Assembly: GCF_014192055.1 (NCBI RefSeq)
Contig: NZ_JACHXM010000001.1
Coordinates: 258,931 to 322,930, forward strand
Direction: 5' to 3'
From: Halomonas organivorans
GTDB taxonomy: Bacteria; Pseudomonadota; Gammaproteobacteria; Pseudomonadales; Halomonadaceae
Length of the DNA stretch: 64,000 bases
A program made the translations under genes and the position numbers. Positions 1-7,433 of this stretch are shown here, piece by piece. Under the pieces are notes generated by a model, which was given only the letters and a program-made list of their open reading frames with translations, did not search any database and was not told where the DNA came from. Numbering within the stretch: position 1 is the stretch's first letter; every line of letters starts with the position of its first letter.

Positions 1-1
1 C

Positions 2-196
2 GAATTCCCCGAGCGGGTGGACTCGCTGCGGCTGTTTCGCCAGGCGCGGAAGCGCGGCATCAGCGTGGCGCCGGGCCCGATCTTCTCGGCGACCCGGGGC
101 TTTCGCCACTGCCTGCGCCTGAGCTACGGCCACCCCTGGAACCCGCGTAGCGAAGCGGCCATGGCGACGCTGGGCGAATTGATCGACACCTTTTGA
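2..196 (+). CDS. C-terminal fragment of a PLP-dependent aminotransferase-fold protein, probably a MocR/GntR-type regulator
   Basis: An open frame enters from the left edge and stops at 194-196, leaving 64 residues. It contains GISVAPGPIFSA followed by LRLSYGHPWN and a closing 'EAAMATLGELI' helix. This arrangement (G-x-x-x-APGPIFS, about 10 residues, then LRLSY) is typical of the small C-terminal domain of class-I aminotransferase folds fused to GntR-type DNA-binding heads. The N-terminal part is outside the window, so a simple aminotransferase cannot be excluded. Confidence 0.7.
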   Translation, partial: EFPERVDSLRLFRQARKRGISVAPGPIFSATRGFRHCLRLSYGHPWNPRSEAAMATLGELIDTF

Positions 197-259
197 TACC
201 GCTCATGGCCTCATCCGGTCGTACCGTGGGCGAGCAGGTCCTGAGTCAGACATCGAGCA

Positions 260-724
260 TCATGCGCCGTCATCGCGACGGCCTCTTTCCCCGTGACTGT
301 TCGCGAAGTCCCGCTTGAGATCACGCTTTGTCGCCCCCTGGCGCGCCAAGGCGATACGCATCAGGCGCTGAAAGGTCGGGCACTCCAGGTGGCTGGGGGC
401 GGTGCAGGACGCCGCATGGCGCAAACCATCACGCAGGGCGCTCAATTCCTTGATATGGCGATCCAGAGAATCCGCCTTGGCGCTCAGCATGTCTCGATCA
501 ATGCTTGGCGTGCCTTCCTGCCCCAGCATGTCGCGGATCTCGGCCAGCGAGAATCCCGCGGCCTGCCCCAACGCGACCAGGGAAAGGCGCGGCAGCACGC
601 GGTCATCGAAGACACGGCGCAGGCCCTTTCGCCCGACGGAACGAATCAGCCCGACTTCTTCGTAATAACGCAGTTTCGAGGCAGGAACTCCGCTTTTTCG
701 TGCCAGTTCGGAAATATCGAGCAT
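260..724 (-). CDS. MerR-family transcriptional regulator
   Basis: A 154-residue protein starting MLDISELARKSGVPASKLRY, a canonical N-terminal MerR winged helix-turn-helix (ISELARKSGV, then RYYEEVGLI). A long coiled helix follows around residues 80-110 for dimerisation, and the C-terminal tail is polar. I place the start at 724 because the MerR fold begins there; an in-frame extension would run through the operator. It is divergent to the DUF2938 gene, and the dyad at 733-752 lies directly in front of both genes, so autoregulation and control of the neighbour are likely. The effector is unknown; no cysteine cluster typical of SoxR or metal sensors is present. Confidence 0.9.
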   Translation of the reverse strand: MLDISELARKSGVPASKLRYYEEVGLIRSVGRKGLRRVFDDRVLPRLSLVALGQAAGFSLAEIRDMLGQEGTPSIDRDMLSAKADSLDRHIKELSALRDGLRHAASCTAPSHLECPTFQRLMRIALARQGATKRDLKRDFANSHGERGRRDDGA

Positions 725-729
725 GCGAC

Positions 730-760
730 TTGACTTCAAGTTGACTTGAAGTAGTAGGTT
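730..760 (+). promoter_or_regulatory. MerR-type promoter with 19-bp spacer and dyad operator
   Basis: The plus strand has TTGACT (730-735), exactly 19 bases, then TAGGTT (755-760). The spacer carries an almost perfect dyad at 733-752: ACTTCAAGT, two bases, ACTTGAAGT. A 19-bp spacer holding an inverted repeat is the hallmark of MerR-activated promoters (soxS, mer, zntA). It points toward the DUF2938 gene, whose start is at 868. Confidence 0.75.
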
Positions 761-867
761 ACTTGTCCTCAACCAAGCTTTCCAGAGAGGACACATCACA
801 TGGCGAATCTCGCGATCGATCCTCGCGCCCTGCAAGCGAACGCTGCACGCGTGGCAGGAGCTCATCC

Positions 868-1362
868 ATGACGCAGCTGATGATAGAGGCCGCGCTTATT
901 GGGGGCGGTGCGACGATCTTCATGGATATCGTCGCCCTGCTGCGCCATCGCCTGTTCGGCATCCCTTCCCTGGATTACGCGATGGTGGGGCGCTGGCTTG
1001 GCCATCTTCCCGGCGGCACGCTTATCCATCGCCCTATCGGCAAGAGCGCGCGGATCCGGGGCGAAGCGGCCCTGGGCTGGGCCGCGCACTATATGATCGG
1101 GATCGCCTTCGCCGCGGCCTTTCTCGCCCTGGCGGGCGCGGATTGGCTCGATCGAACGACGCTCGCGCCACCGCTGGTGTTTGGCATGCTGACGGTACTC
1201 TTCCCCTTTGCCGTCCTGCAGCCCTGTCTAGGCGCGGGGATGGCCGCTCGCAAGATGCCTCAGCCCAACGTCGCCAGGCGGCGTAGCCTGTTGGCACATG
1301 CCAGTTTCGGCCTGGGGCTGTGGGTTGCGGGGCTGGGATACACGCATATGCTCCAGGCGTAG
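868..1362 (+). CDS. DUF2938 family membrane protein
   Basis: A 164-residue, very hydrophobic protein with about four membrane segments. It shows features I associate with DUF2938: a first helix with FMDIVALLRHRLFGIPSL, then YAMVGRWLGHLPGG, and 'ALGWAAHYMIGIAF' in the next helix. The ATG at 868 has AGGAG at 856-860, which is why I prefer it over the longer frame. It is most likely the regulated target of the divergent MerR protein through the promoter at 730-760. The function of DUF2938 proteins is not known. Confidence 0.8.
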   Translation: MTQLMIEAALIGGGATIFMDIVALLRHRLFGIPSLDYAMVGRWLGHLPGGTLIHRPIGKSARIRGEAALGWAAHYMIGIAFAAAFLALAGADWLDRTTLAPPLVFGMLTVLFPFAVLQPCLGAGMAARKMPQPNVARRRSLLAHASFGLGLWVAGLGYTHMLQA

Positions 1363-1365
1363 GGA

Positions 1366-2004
1366 TCAGCGCCCCAGCTCGCCGGCCTTCAGGCGCCGAT
1401 TCAGCCGGCCGATCTGCTGGATGTCGTGCAGGTAGAAATCGAGCTTCGAAGCACCGTAGGCCAGCAGCGCCGAGGCATAGACCAGCGCCGTGAGCACGGC
1501 CAGGTCGTTGGCCCAGGCCAGCGCCGGCACGGCCACCGGGTAGGCCAGGGTGAAGATACTCATCCCGCCCCAGAACAGCGCCAGCAGGCTGCAGGCCATC
1601 ACCAGCACCAGCACCGGCCCGCGCCGATAGTGCATCGGCGGGCGGGTCTGCCAGAACGGCAGGTGGGCGATGGTCAGCTCGCCGGCCGTCTCGATCCTGC
1701 GCTTGCGGCGCAGCAGCGGCTCGGCGAAGGCCTTGCGCCTGCCGGGCGCCATCGCCGCCAGCACCAGACGCGGATCGACGTGATTGCCGAAGATGCGCTT
1801 CACCGCCTGCACGAAGCCCGGCGACGGCTCATTGCCGGAACATCCTTTGGCTTCCTCGGCCAGCGTCTTCAGAGCCTGGTTGACCTGCGCCGGGCGCTCC
1901 TCCTCGTCCTCGAAGTTGATCGCGTAGTGCACGCTATACACTTGATGGAGCGCGAACGTCACGCCGACGAAGATCAGGAAGAACGCCACGTAGATCATCA
2001 TCAC
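1366..2004 (-). CDS. Hypothetical membrane protein
   Basis: A 212-residue protein I do not recognise. One membrane helix lies at the extreme N-terminus (residues 2-20, IYVAFFLIFVGVTFALH). A soluble region of about 100 residues with a basic patch (PLLRRKRRIET) follows, then two membrane helices around 130-150 and 157-182, and a basic cytoplasmic tail. The start may be any of three consecutive ATG codons (2004, 2001, 1998). It converges tail-to-tail with the DUF2938 gene with only 3 bases between the stops. Confidence 0.7.
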   Translation of the reverse strand: MMMIYVAFFLIFVGVTFALHQVYSVHYAINFEDEEERPAQVNQALKTLAEEAKGCSGNEPSPGFVQAVKRIFGNHVDPRLVLAAMAPGRRKAFAEPLLRRKRRIETAGELTIAHLPFWQTRPPMHYRRGPVLVLVMACSLLALFWGGMSIFTLAYPVAVPALAWANDLAVLTALVYASALLAYGASKLDFYLHDIQQIGRLNRRLKAGELGR

Positions 2005-2200
2005 CCCTCACCGCCCTGGATATCGGCCCATGCTCACGGACCCTTCGATCTGCCTTGCCTACTCGCCCCGACGACTCGCGCAGGCCGCAGGGCAAGCATG
2101 GCCTCATTGACGGCCACGATGACAGAAGCGCCGAAACCATAACAGGGTCAGAAGTTGGCTAAAAAAGCATATCAGTTGGAGCGAGAGGCCAGCCTGGCGT

Positions 2201-2290
2201 GAACGCCCCCCAGGGTAGTGGCTCACTCGTGGTCGCCGGAAGGGGGCAGTCTTGCACAGCAGAACGCCCCCCCAGGGTAGTGGCTCACTC
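2201..2290. repeat. Two direct copies of a 28-29 base sequence
   Basis: Copy 1 is at 2201-2228 and copy 2 at 2262-2290. Both read GAACGCCCCCCAGGG then TAGTGGCTCACTC, differing by one C in the run. Copy 2 spans the stop codon of the SnoaL-like gene (2285-2287) and copy 1 lies just downstream, with a 33-base unrelated spacer. It looks like a local duplication of the 3' end of that gene, or traces of a mobile or terminator-like repeat. No terminal inverted repeats or transposase are visible. Confidence 0.75.
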
Positions 2291-2779
2291 CTTCCCCTGA
2301 GACTTCTGCCCCTGGGCCGAGCCGGCATGCAGGCTGCTATTGCCCCAGCTCTGCAGCGCCTGCTGCTTGATGCCCGCTATCTTCCATTCGCCTCTCACCT
2401 GGCGCAGCTGGAATTCATAGCTCCCGCAGGAGTGAAAGAAGTTCTCCTCTTCGGCCGCGAGCTCTCGCGACAGCTCGAATCGCAGGATCAGGTAGTGGCA
2501 GCTGGCGATGGCCGCGTGGCCATCGCCCTCCCGGGTGACCCGCAGGTTGGAGAAGCCGTGCTGCTTGGTCAGGGTGTCGACGGCCTCCCGGCGGCGCCTG
2601 ACGAACGCCTCCCCTGGCATCGTCGAGGGCGGTTCCCGCCCCGAGGAGGCGTAGTCGACCGTCACCTCCGGCATGAGGCACTCGGTCATGGCCGGCCAGT
2701 CCCGCCGGTCGAAGCAGTGGAAGAAACGACACAGCAGGTCGTTGACCGGTACGAAGACATCGGGATCGACAGTATTCAC
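2285..2779 (-). CDS. SnoaL-like (NTF2-fold) protein
   Basis: A 164-residue protein with the layout of SnoaL-like/NTF2-fold proteins: an N-terminal helix with 'LLCRFFHCFDRRDWPAMTEC', a tryptophan/valine-rich sheet (EVTVDYASSG), a central helical lid and 'RGEWKIAGI' near the end. The start is taken as GTG at 2779 because AAGGAG lies six bases upstream (2787-2792). Such folds serve as cyclases, dehydratases or small-ligand binders, and the substrate cannot be told. It follows the MFS gene by 34 bases and is probably co-transcribed with it. Confidence 0.75.
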   Translation of the reverse strand: MNTVDPDVFVPVNDLLCRFFHCFDRRDWPAMTECLMPEVTVDYASSGREPPSTMPGEAFVRRRREAVDTLTKQHGFSNLRVTREGDGHAAIASCHYLILRFELSRELAAEEENFFHSCGSYEFQLRQVRGEWKIAGIKQQALQSWGNSSLHAGSAQGQKSQGKE

Positions 2780-2813
2780 GGCAGACTCCTTCACAATGCC
2801 GGATGGGAAGACG

Positions 2814-3947
2814 TTACAGCGCGGCAAGGCTCATGCACGCCCCCACCAGGAGCGCACCGCCAGCCGCCAGCAGAGAGCCCTGGAAACTGTGGCTGATGGC
2901 ATGGAGGGCGGTGGCGCCCAGAGGGCCGATGATCTGCCCGATGCTGTAGGTGAGGGTCATGCTGGCCAGCAGGTTGCCGCTAGCGTGACGGGCGGCCTGC
3001 TGCGCGGCCGGCATGGCGATGGTCACGGTGCCCATGAAGGTGCCACCGACCAGCAGGGCACTGGCCATGTAGCCCACACCGCCGGGAAGCAGGATAGGCA
3101 GCACGACACCGAACGCCTGGAGGCCCAGGTTGCATGCCAGTGATCGCCGGGTGCCAAGCCGCAGGTGCAGGCGATGCCAGAGGAAACAGGACGGCGCGGC
3201 GCCGAGGCCGAACACGGCCCAGACATGGGCGGCGTCGACGTCGGGCAGCGCCGTCTTGACCAGCAGCGGCAGATAGGTCGCGGTAACGATGTAGCCGAAG
3301 CCCGCCAGGCCATAGATCGTCACCAGCGGCAGCGCCTTGACCGACTCGCCCCGCCGTGGCGCCGCCGATGACGCAGGCCGTTCGGACGCCGCTCCGGTCG
3401 TCAGCCCCGGCACGGCCAGGCCGCCCAGCACGAGGCTGACGACGCCGAGCATCAGCCACAGCCCCGGGCTCTCGAGCCCCAGCCGCGCCGCCACCACGAC
3501 GAGCTCGGCCGACAGGGCGACACCGACGCCCACCCCGGCGTAAAGCAGCGGCGCTCCCTGCAGGTGCTGGCGGTGCTCGAGCAGCCACAGCGACGCGGCG
3601 ACCATGGAGATGGCACTGAAGATGCCGGCGACACCGCGCACGGCGACGATGGCCCAGGTGGCGTCGATCACGGCCAGCATGGCCAGGCACGCCGCCGTGC
3701 CTCCCACCGCCCACAGGCAGAAGCGATGGGCGCTCGCCGGCCTGGCCTTGACCGCCAGCAGCGCCCCGACCAGATAGCCCGCATAGTTGGCAGACGCCGC
3801 CATGCTACCGCCGCTCAGGCTCAGCACGCCTTCCTCCACCATGTGCGGATAGAGCGCGGTGTAGGCGAAACGGCCGAAGCCCATGCCGATGGCCATGACC
3901 AGCGCCGCGTCGATGGCGGAGCGCATCCACGCGGGCACGCGGGTCAT
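2814..3947 (-). CDS. YbfB/YjiJ family MFS transporter
   Basis: A 377-residue protein with twelve predicted membrane helices. It opens with 'MAIGMGFGRFAYTALYPHM' and 'ASANYAGYLVGAL', the signature of the YbfB/YjiJ branch of the major facilitator superfamily. 'AGFGYIVTATYLPLLV' starts the second half, as in that family. Its ATG (3947-3945) overlaps the stop of the upstream LysR gene in an ATGA arrangement, so the two are translationally coupled. It is probably an exporter for a small organic compound sensed by the LysR regulator; the substrate is unknown. Confidence 0.85.
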   Translation of the reverse strand: MTRVPAWMRSAIDAALVMAIGMGFGRFAYTALYPHMVEEGVLSLSGGSMAASANYAGYLVGALLAVKARPASAHRFCLWAVGGTAACLAMLAVIDATWAIVAVRGVAGIFSAISMVAASLWLLEHRQHLQGAPLLYAGVGVGVALSAELVVVAARLGLESPGLWLMLGVVSLVLGGLAVPGLTTGAASERPASSAAPRRGESVKALPLVTIYGLAGFGYIVTATYLPLLVKTALPDVDAAHVWAVFGLGAAPSCFLWHRLHLRLGTRRSLACNLGLQAFGVVLPILLPGGVGYMASALLVGGTFMGTVTIAMPAAQQAARHASGNLLASMTLTYSIGQIIGPLGATALHAISHSFQGSLLAAGGALLVGACMSLAAL

Positions 3948-4813
3948 GCGTCCCCCAGGAACTGATCCGCGAACGCCTGGAACGCGGGCGTCTCGTAGCC
4001 GCGGCGCCACAGCAAAAGAGTGCTGACGGTGCCCATCTCCAGCGTGGCCAGATCGTCCGGCACGCGGCTCAGCTCCAGCACGCTGCGCGGCAGCAGGGTG
4101 ACGCAGGCGCCCGCGGCGACGGCCGCCACCATGGCATGGTAGGACCCGAGCTCCTGGATGCGCCACTCGCTTCCGGCGACGATGCCGAGACGCTGCTCCG
4201 CCATGGCCCGATACGTGCAGCCCGGCTTGAAGGCCGCCAGGGCGCGGGTACGCAGTTCCGCCGGCGCAGTGGCCTTGGCGTCGACAGGCGGCAACAGCAG
4301 CAGCAGCGACTCCTCCCAGACCGGCGCGCTTTGCAGCCCCATCTCGGCCAGGGCCGGCTCGTTCTCGAGCTCGGCGGGCAAGGCCACGAAGGCGCAGTCC
4401 AGCCGCCCGTCGCGCACCTCATCCATCAGCAGTCCGGAGGGGCCGGTGCTTACCTCGAGCCGGGTCGCCGGATGGGCGCGATTGAAGGCCGCCAACGGCG
4501 CCGGCAACCGGCTGGCCGCCGTGCTCTCCATGCTGCCGATGCGCAGGCTGCCGCCACCACCGCCGCCTACGGCCTGCCGGGCCTCGTCCTCCAGCGCCAG
4601 CAGGCGCTGCGCGTAAGCGAGGAAGCGCTGCCCCGCCGTCGAGAGCGTGATGCGCTTGCCGAGGCGAACGAACAGCTCCGCGTCCAGCTCCGCCTCCAAC
4701 TGCTGTATGCGCGTCGTGACATTCGACGGCGCACGCCCGAGCCGCGCGGCGGCGCGGGTCACGCTCAGCTCGGCGGCGACGGCCTCGAAGATTTTCAGGG
4801 TTTCCAGATCCAC
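3944..4813 (-). CDS. LysR-family transcriptional regulator
   Basis: A 289-residue LysR protein: N-terminal helix-turn-helix (MDLETLKIFEAVAAELSVT, AARLGRAPSNVTTRIQQLE) followed by the two-lobed periplasmic-binding-like effector domain. The start is GTG at 4813. It is the first gene of a minus-strand unit with the MFS transporter (4-base overlap) and diverges from the nitronate monooxygenase gene. The palindrome at 4845-4867 in the shared promoter region is the likely binding site, which would place the monooxygenase and the exporter in one circuit. Confidence 0.92.
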   Translation of the reverse strand: MDLETLKIFEAVAAELSVTRAAARLGRAPSNVTTRIQQLEAELDAELFVRLGKRITLSTAGQRFLAYAQRLLALEDEARQAVGGGGGGSLRIGSMESTAASRLPAPLAAFNRAHPATRLEVSTGPSGLLMDEVRDGRLDCAFVALPAELENEPALAEMGLQSAPVWEESLLLLLPPVDAKATAPAELRTRALAAFKPGCTYRAMAEQRLGIVAGSEWRIQELGSYHAMVAAVAAGACVTLLPRSVLELSRVPDDLATLEMGTVSTLLLWRRGYETPAFQAFADQFLGDA

Positions 4814-4844
4814 ATTATTCGCCTTTTGAAATCCATCAATCTAT

Positions 4845-4867
4845 TTTATTCTCATATTGAGAATAAA
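4845..4867. promoter_or_regulatory. Perfect palindrome, probable LysR operator
   Basis: Arms TTTATTCTCA (4845-4854) and TGAGAATAAA (4858-4867) are exact inverse complements around a 3-base centre. The core TTCTCA/TGAGAA carries the T-N11-A pattern of LysR-type boxes. It lies between the divergent LysR and nitronate monooxygenase genes, in an AT-rich island that would hold both promoters. Confidence 0.75.
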
Positions 4868-4906
4868 TGAAAGCCATCGTTTCTTGCGCTCGTGGAGGCC
4901 GCTCAT

Positions 4907-5995
4907 ATGACATCGTCGAATCCCTTGATCGCCCGACTGGGCATCCACCCCATCATCCAGGCGCCCATGGCCGGCGTGGCCACGCCCGAGCTGGCGGCGG
5001 CCGTGTCGAATGCCGGAGGCCTGGGCTCCCTGGGCATCGGTGCGAGCGGCGTTGCCCAGGCCCGGAAGATGATCGAACGAACCCAGGCGCTGACGACCCG
5101 CCCGTTCAACGTCAACGTCTTCTGTCATGCCCCCGCACGGCGTGACGCAGCTCGTGAATCGTCCTGGCTCGAGCACCTGGCGCCGCTATTCCAGGAAAGC
5201 GGCAGCGAGCCGCCGGCCGAGCTCGATGAGATCTACCGCAGCTTCATCGAGGACGATGAGGCCTTCGAGATGCTGCTCGAGACTCGCCCCGCCGTGGTCA
5301 GCTTTCACTTTGGCCTGCCGTGCGAGGCGCGAATACGCGCCCTGCAGGACGCCGGCATTTACACGCTGGCGACGGCCACCAGTCCGCAGGAGGCGCGGTG
5401 GATCCAGGCTCGGGGCATAGACGCGATAGTGGCCCAAGGCCATGAAGCGGGCGGGCACCGAGGCTGCTTCGACCCGGAAGCGAACGATGAACGCTTGAAC
5501 ACTTCCGTGCTCGTTCGACGGCTCGTCAGGGAGATGGCCCTGCCGATCGTCGCGGCCGGCGGCATCATGGATGGCCAGGGCATCCGCTCTGCCCTGGCGC
5601 TGGGCGCCAGCGCCGCCCAGCTGGGGACCGCCTTCATCCTGTGCCCCGAATCGGCGGCCAACGAAGGCTATCGCGCGAACCTCAGGAGCGAACGCGCCGG
5701 AGAGACCCGCATGACCACGGCGCTGTCCGGGCGCCCGGCGCGCGGCATTCTCAATCGCCTGATCCGCCATGCCGACTCCATGACCGAGGCAACGCCTCCC
5801 GCCTATCCGGTGGCGTACGACGCGGCCAAGCGGCTCAATGCGGCGGCGGCCGGGCATGGGCATGGGCATGGGCATCATGAATTCGCGGCCCACTGGGCCG
5901 GACAGGGCGCGCCGCTGGCACGCGAACTGCCCGCCGGCGAACTCGTGAGCCGGCTGATACAGGAGTGGCGGGACACAGCCTCACGGGGCTGCTGA
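4907..5995 (+). CDS. Nitronate monooxygenase (2-nitropropane dioxygenase family)
   Basis: A 362-residue flavoprotein of the FMN-binding TIM-barrel family that oxidises alkyl nitronates. Visible family elements are '[20 protein letters not shown]' with '[11 protein letters not shown]', the central [10 protein letters not shown] segment that holds FMN and the catalytic histidine, then '[18 protein letters not shown]' and '[12 protein letters not shown]'. ATG 4907 follows GGAGG at 4894-4898. [10 protein letters not shown] run interrupts the C-terminal part at residues 316-324, encoded by a hexanucleotide repeat. It is probably controlled by the divergent LysR gene. Confidence 0.9.
   Translation: MTSSNPLIARLGIHPIIQAPMAGVATPELAAAVSNAGGLGSLGIGASGVAQARKMIERTQALTTRPFNVNVFCHAPARRDAARESSWLEHLAPLFQESGSEPPAELDEIYRSFIEDDEAFEMLLETRPAVVSFHFGLPCEARIRALQDAGIYTLATATSPQEARWIQARGIDAIVAQGHEAGGHRGCFDPEANDERLNTSVLVRRLVREMALPIVAAGGIMDGQGIRSALALGASAAQLGTAFILCPESAANEGYRANLRSERAGETRMTTALSGRPARGILNRLIRHADSMTEATPPAYPVAYDAAKRLNAAAAGHGHGHGHHEFAAHWAGQGAPLARELPAGELVSRLIQEWRDTASRGC
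5852..5878 (+). repeat. In-frame hexanucleotide repeat (GGGCAT)4 plus CAT
   Basis: Four exact tandem copies of GGGCAT (5852-5875) followed by CAT encode alternating Gly-His ending in His-His within the nitronate monooxygenase. The unit length is a multiple of three, so slippage would lengthen or shorten the His-rich loop without a frameshift. Confidence 0.9.
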
Positions 5996-6097
5996 GCAGG
6001 GCTTTCCCACGAGTGACATGAGGCGTCGATCCGGCTCCCTGCCCTTCCTCGCACCAAGCACAGGGCCAGCAGTCTGTGCTACCGATCGACAAGTCGA

Positions 6098-6121
6098 CGC
6101 CGCAGGTCACAGCCTGCGGCG
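6098..6121. terminator. Stem-loop between convergent genes
   Basis: CGCCGCAGG (6098-6106) pairs with CCTGCGGCG (6113-6121) around a 6-base loop. It lies between the stops of the nitronate monooxygenase (5995) and the S51 peptidase (6127). There is no T-run on either side, so it is a candidate bidirectional hairpin rather than a textbook intrinsic terminator. Confidence 0.45.
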
Positions 6122-6126
6122 GATGA

Positions 6127-6750
6127 TCAGCGCTCTACGCTCCAGATGCTGTACTCATCCCCACTGACAACGATGGCCTGGGTATTGCTGATGGGGCAAA
6201 GCGGCAAACGCTCTTCGTAGGTCGAGATGATGCTCTCGATAGCCCCCTTGAACGGATGATTCGTGTGGTGAGGCACCGGATAGATATCGATAAGCCCTAG
6301 CGAGGCAAAAGAGCCCATCCCAGGAGCAGCAGCGACATCATCCATTTCTGCCACATATTCGATATCGTGCGTCAGCACGATGGAGCCGGCTGACTCCCCG
6401 ATATAGACCTTTCCCAGCGCCACTTGCTCGGCAATGAGCCGGTCGGCCCCCTTCCTCTTCAGCTCCTGGAGCAGGAAGAAGCTGTTGCCTCCCGAGACAT
6501 AGATATAGTCATTCGCCTTGAGCTTGCTTGCTATCTCGTCATCTGCAGCCGTGGATATCTCAAGCTCGTCGACGATCATCCCGAGGTTTTCGAGGGCCTC
6601 CTTGCCCGCCGCCACGTAGAAATTCACCTCCTCGGTGAGACTTGCCGTGGGAATGAAGGTCACGCGTTTACCGGCGCACTCGCCACTCACCGATTCCACG
6701 AACAGGCTCGCCACATCCTTGAAAGAGGAAGCCAGAAACATGCTTTTCAT
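6127..6750 (-). CDS. Peptidase S51 / dipeptidase E-like protein
   Basis: A 207-residue protein with the class-I glutamine-amidotransferase-like fold of dipeptidase E. The nucleophile motif is GESAGS with Ser120, preceded by 'DYIYVSGGNSFFLLQELK'; the catalytic His is probably in 'YPVPHHTNHPF' (161-162). PepE cleaves Asp-X dipeptides in the cytoplasm, but relatives have other activities, so the substrate is open. Its DNA is visibly more AT-rich than the neighbours, with many A/T-ending codons, suggesting recent acquisition. It stands alone, and no partner gene is evident. Confidence 0.82.
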   Translation of the reverse strand: MKSMFLASSFKDVASLFVESVSGECAGKRVTFIPTASLTEEVNFYVAAGKEALENLGMIVDELEISTAADDEIASKLKANDYIYVSGGNSFFLLQELKRKGADRLIAEQVALGKVYIGESAGSIVLTHDIEYVAEMDDVAAAPGMGSFASLGLIDIYPVPHHTNHPFKGAIESIISTYEERLPLCPISNTQAIVVSGDEYSIWSVER

Positions 6751-6833
6751 TACGTATCCTTGTCAGCGCCCGAAGCAACCCGATTATGCCACCTGTCCGG
6801 CGACTCTCCGCATCGAGTGAAAAATACCGCCGC

Positions 6834-7184
6834 TCACTCATGCTGCAGGATATTGACCAGCTTGCCGAAGGGGTCGCGGACGTAGAAGCGCCGCACGCCC
6901 CAAGGCTCGCTGACGGGCCCATATTCGATGGCCACGCCCGCCTCCTCGAAGCGCGCCAGCGCCGCCTCGAGGTCATCGACCTCGATGGAGAAATCGGGCA
7001 CCGGCGTGTCCGAGCCGCCCTGCGAGGCGAAGCTGACCTGAACCCGCATTCGCTCGTCCGAGCCGTAGGTGCGAAACCAGCCGTGATCCATCAGACGTTC
7101 CAGGCCGAGAATGCCCCCGTAGAAGGCTTCCGCCTTGTCGAGCTCTTCCGTGGCCATATTGGCCATGATCCGCTTGACCTTCAT
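6834..7184 (-). CDS. VOC-family (glyoxalase/bleomycin-resistance) protein
   Basis: A 116-residue single-domain vicinal-oxygen-chelate protein with a beta-alpha-beta-beta-beta pattern. It has 'EELDKAEAFYGGILGLERL', then 'DFSIEVDDLEAALARFEEAGVAIEYGP', ending in the strongly conserved 'FYVRDPFGKLVNILQHE' strand. Members bind a metal ion and act as lyases, dioxygenases or antibiotic-binding proteins; the exact role cannot be inferred. It is monocistronic as far as can be seen. Confidence 0.85.
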   Translation of the reverse strand: MKVKRIMANMATEELDKAEAFYGGILGLERLMDHGWFRTYGSDERMRVQVSFASQGGSDTPVPDFSIEVDDLEAALARFEEAGVAIEYGPVSEPWGVRRFYVRDPFGKLVNILQHE

Positions 7185-7345
7185 CCCTCACCTCGTCTGT
7201 CGTGTCCCTATCATGTTGAGGCGACGCCCCGTGCCGTGGGCTTCCCAGCACCAGCCAGCCTAGAAGCCGGCGGCAGGGCTGTCAGGTCGTCCATGCTCGG
7301 GGAGCGTCTCGTTGGCCGGCACGCTTCCACCTTGCAGAACATGAT

Positions 7346-7379
7346 ATAAAAGCCGGCACCACATATTAGTGGTGCCGGC
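7346..7379 (-). terminator. Rho-independent terminator of the acylase gene
   Basis: Read on the minus strand, an 11-bp perfect GC-rich stem (GCCGGCACCAC with GTGGTGCCGGC, 7379-7369 and 7362-7352, 6-base loop) is followed by TTTTAT. It sits about 55 bases past the stop of the acylase-like gene at 7434. Confidence 0.85.
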
Positions 7380-7433
7380 CGAATGTATCTGCTAGCGACG
7401 ATCCAAGCGGTGACGGCATAGACACCAGCCCCG

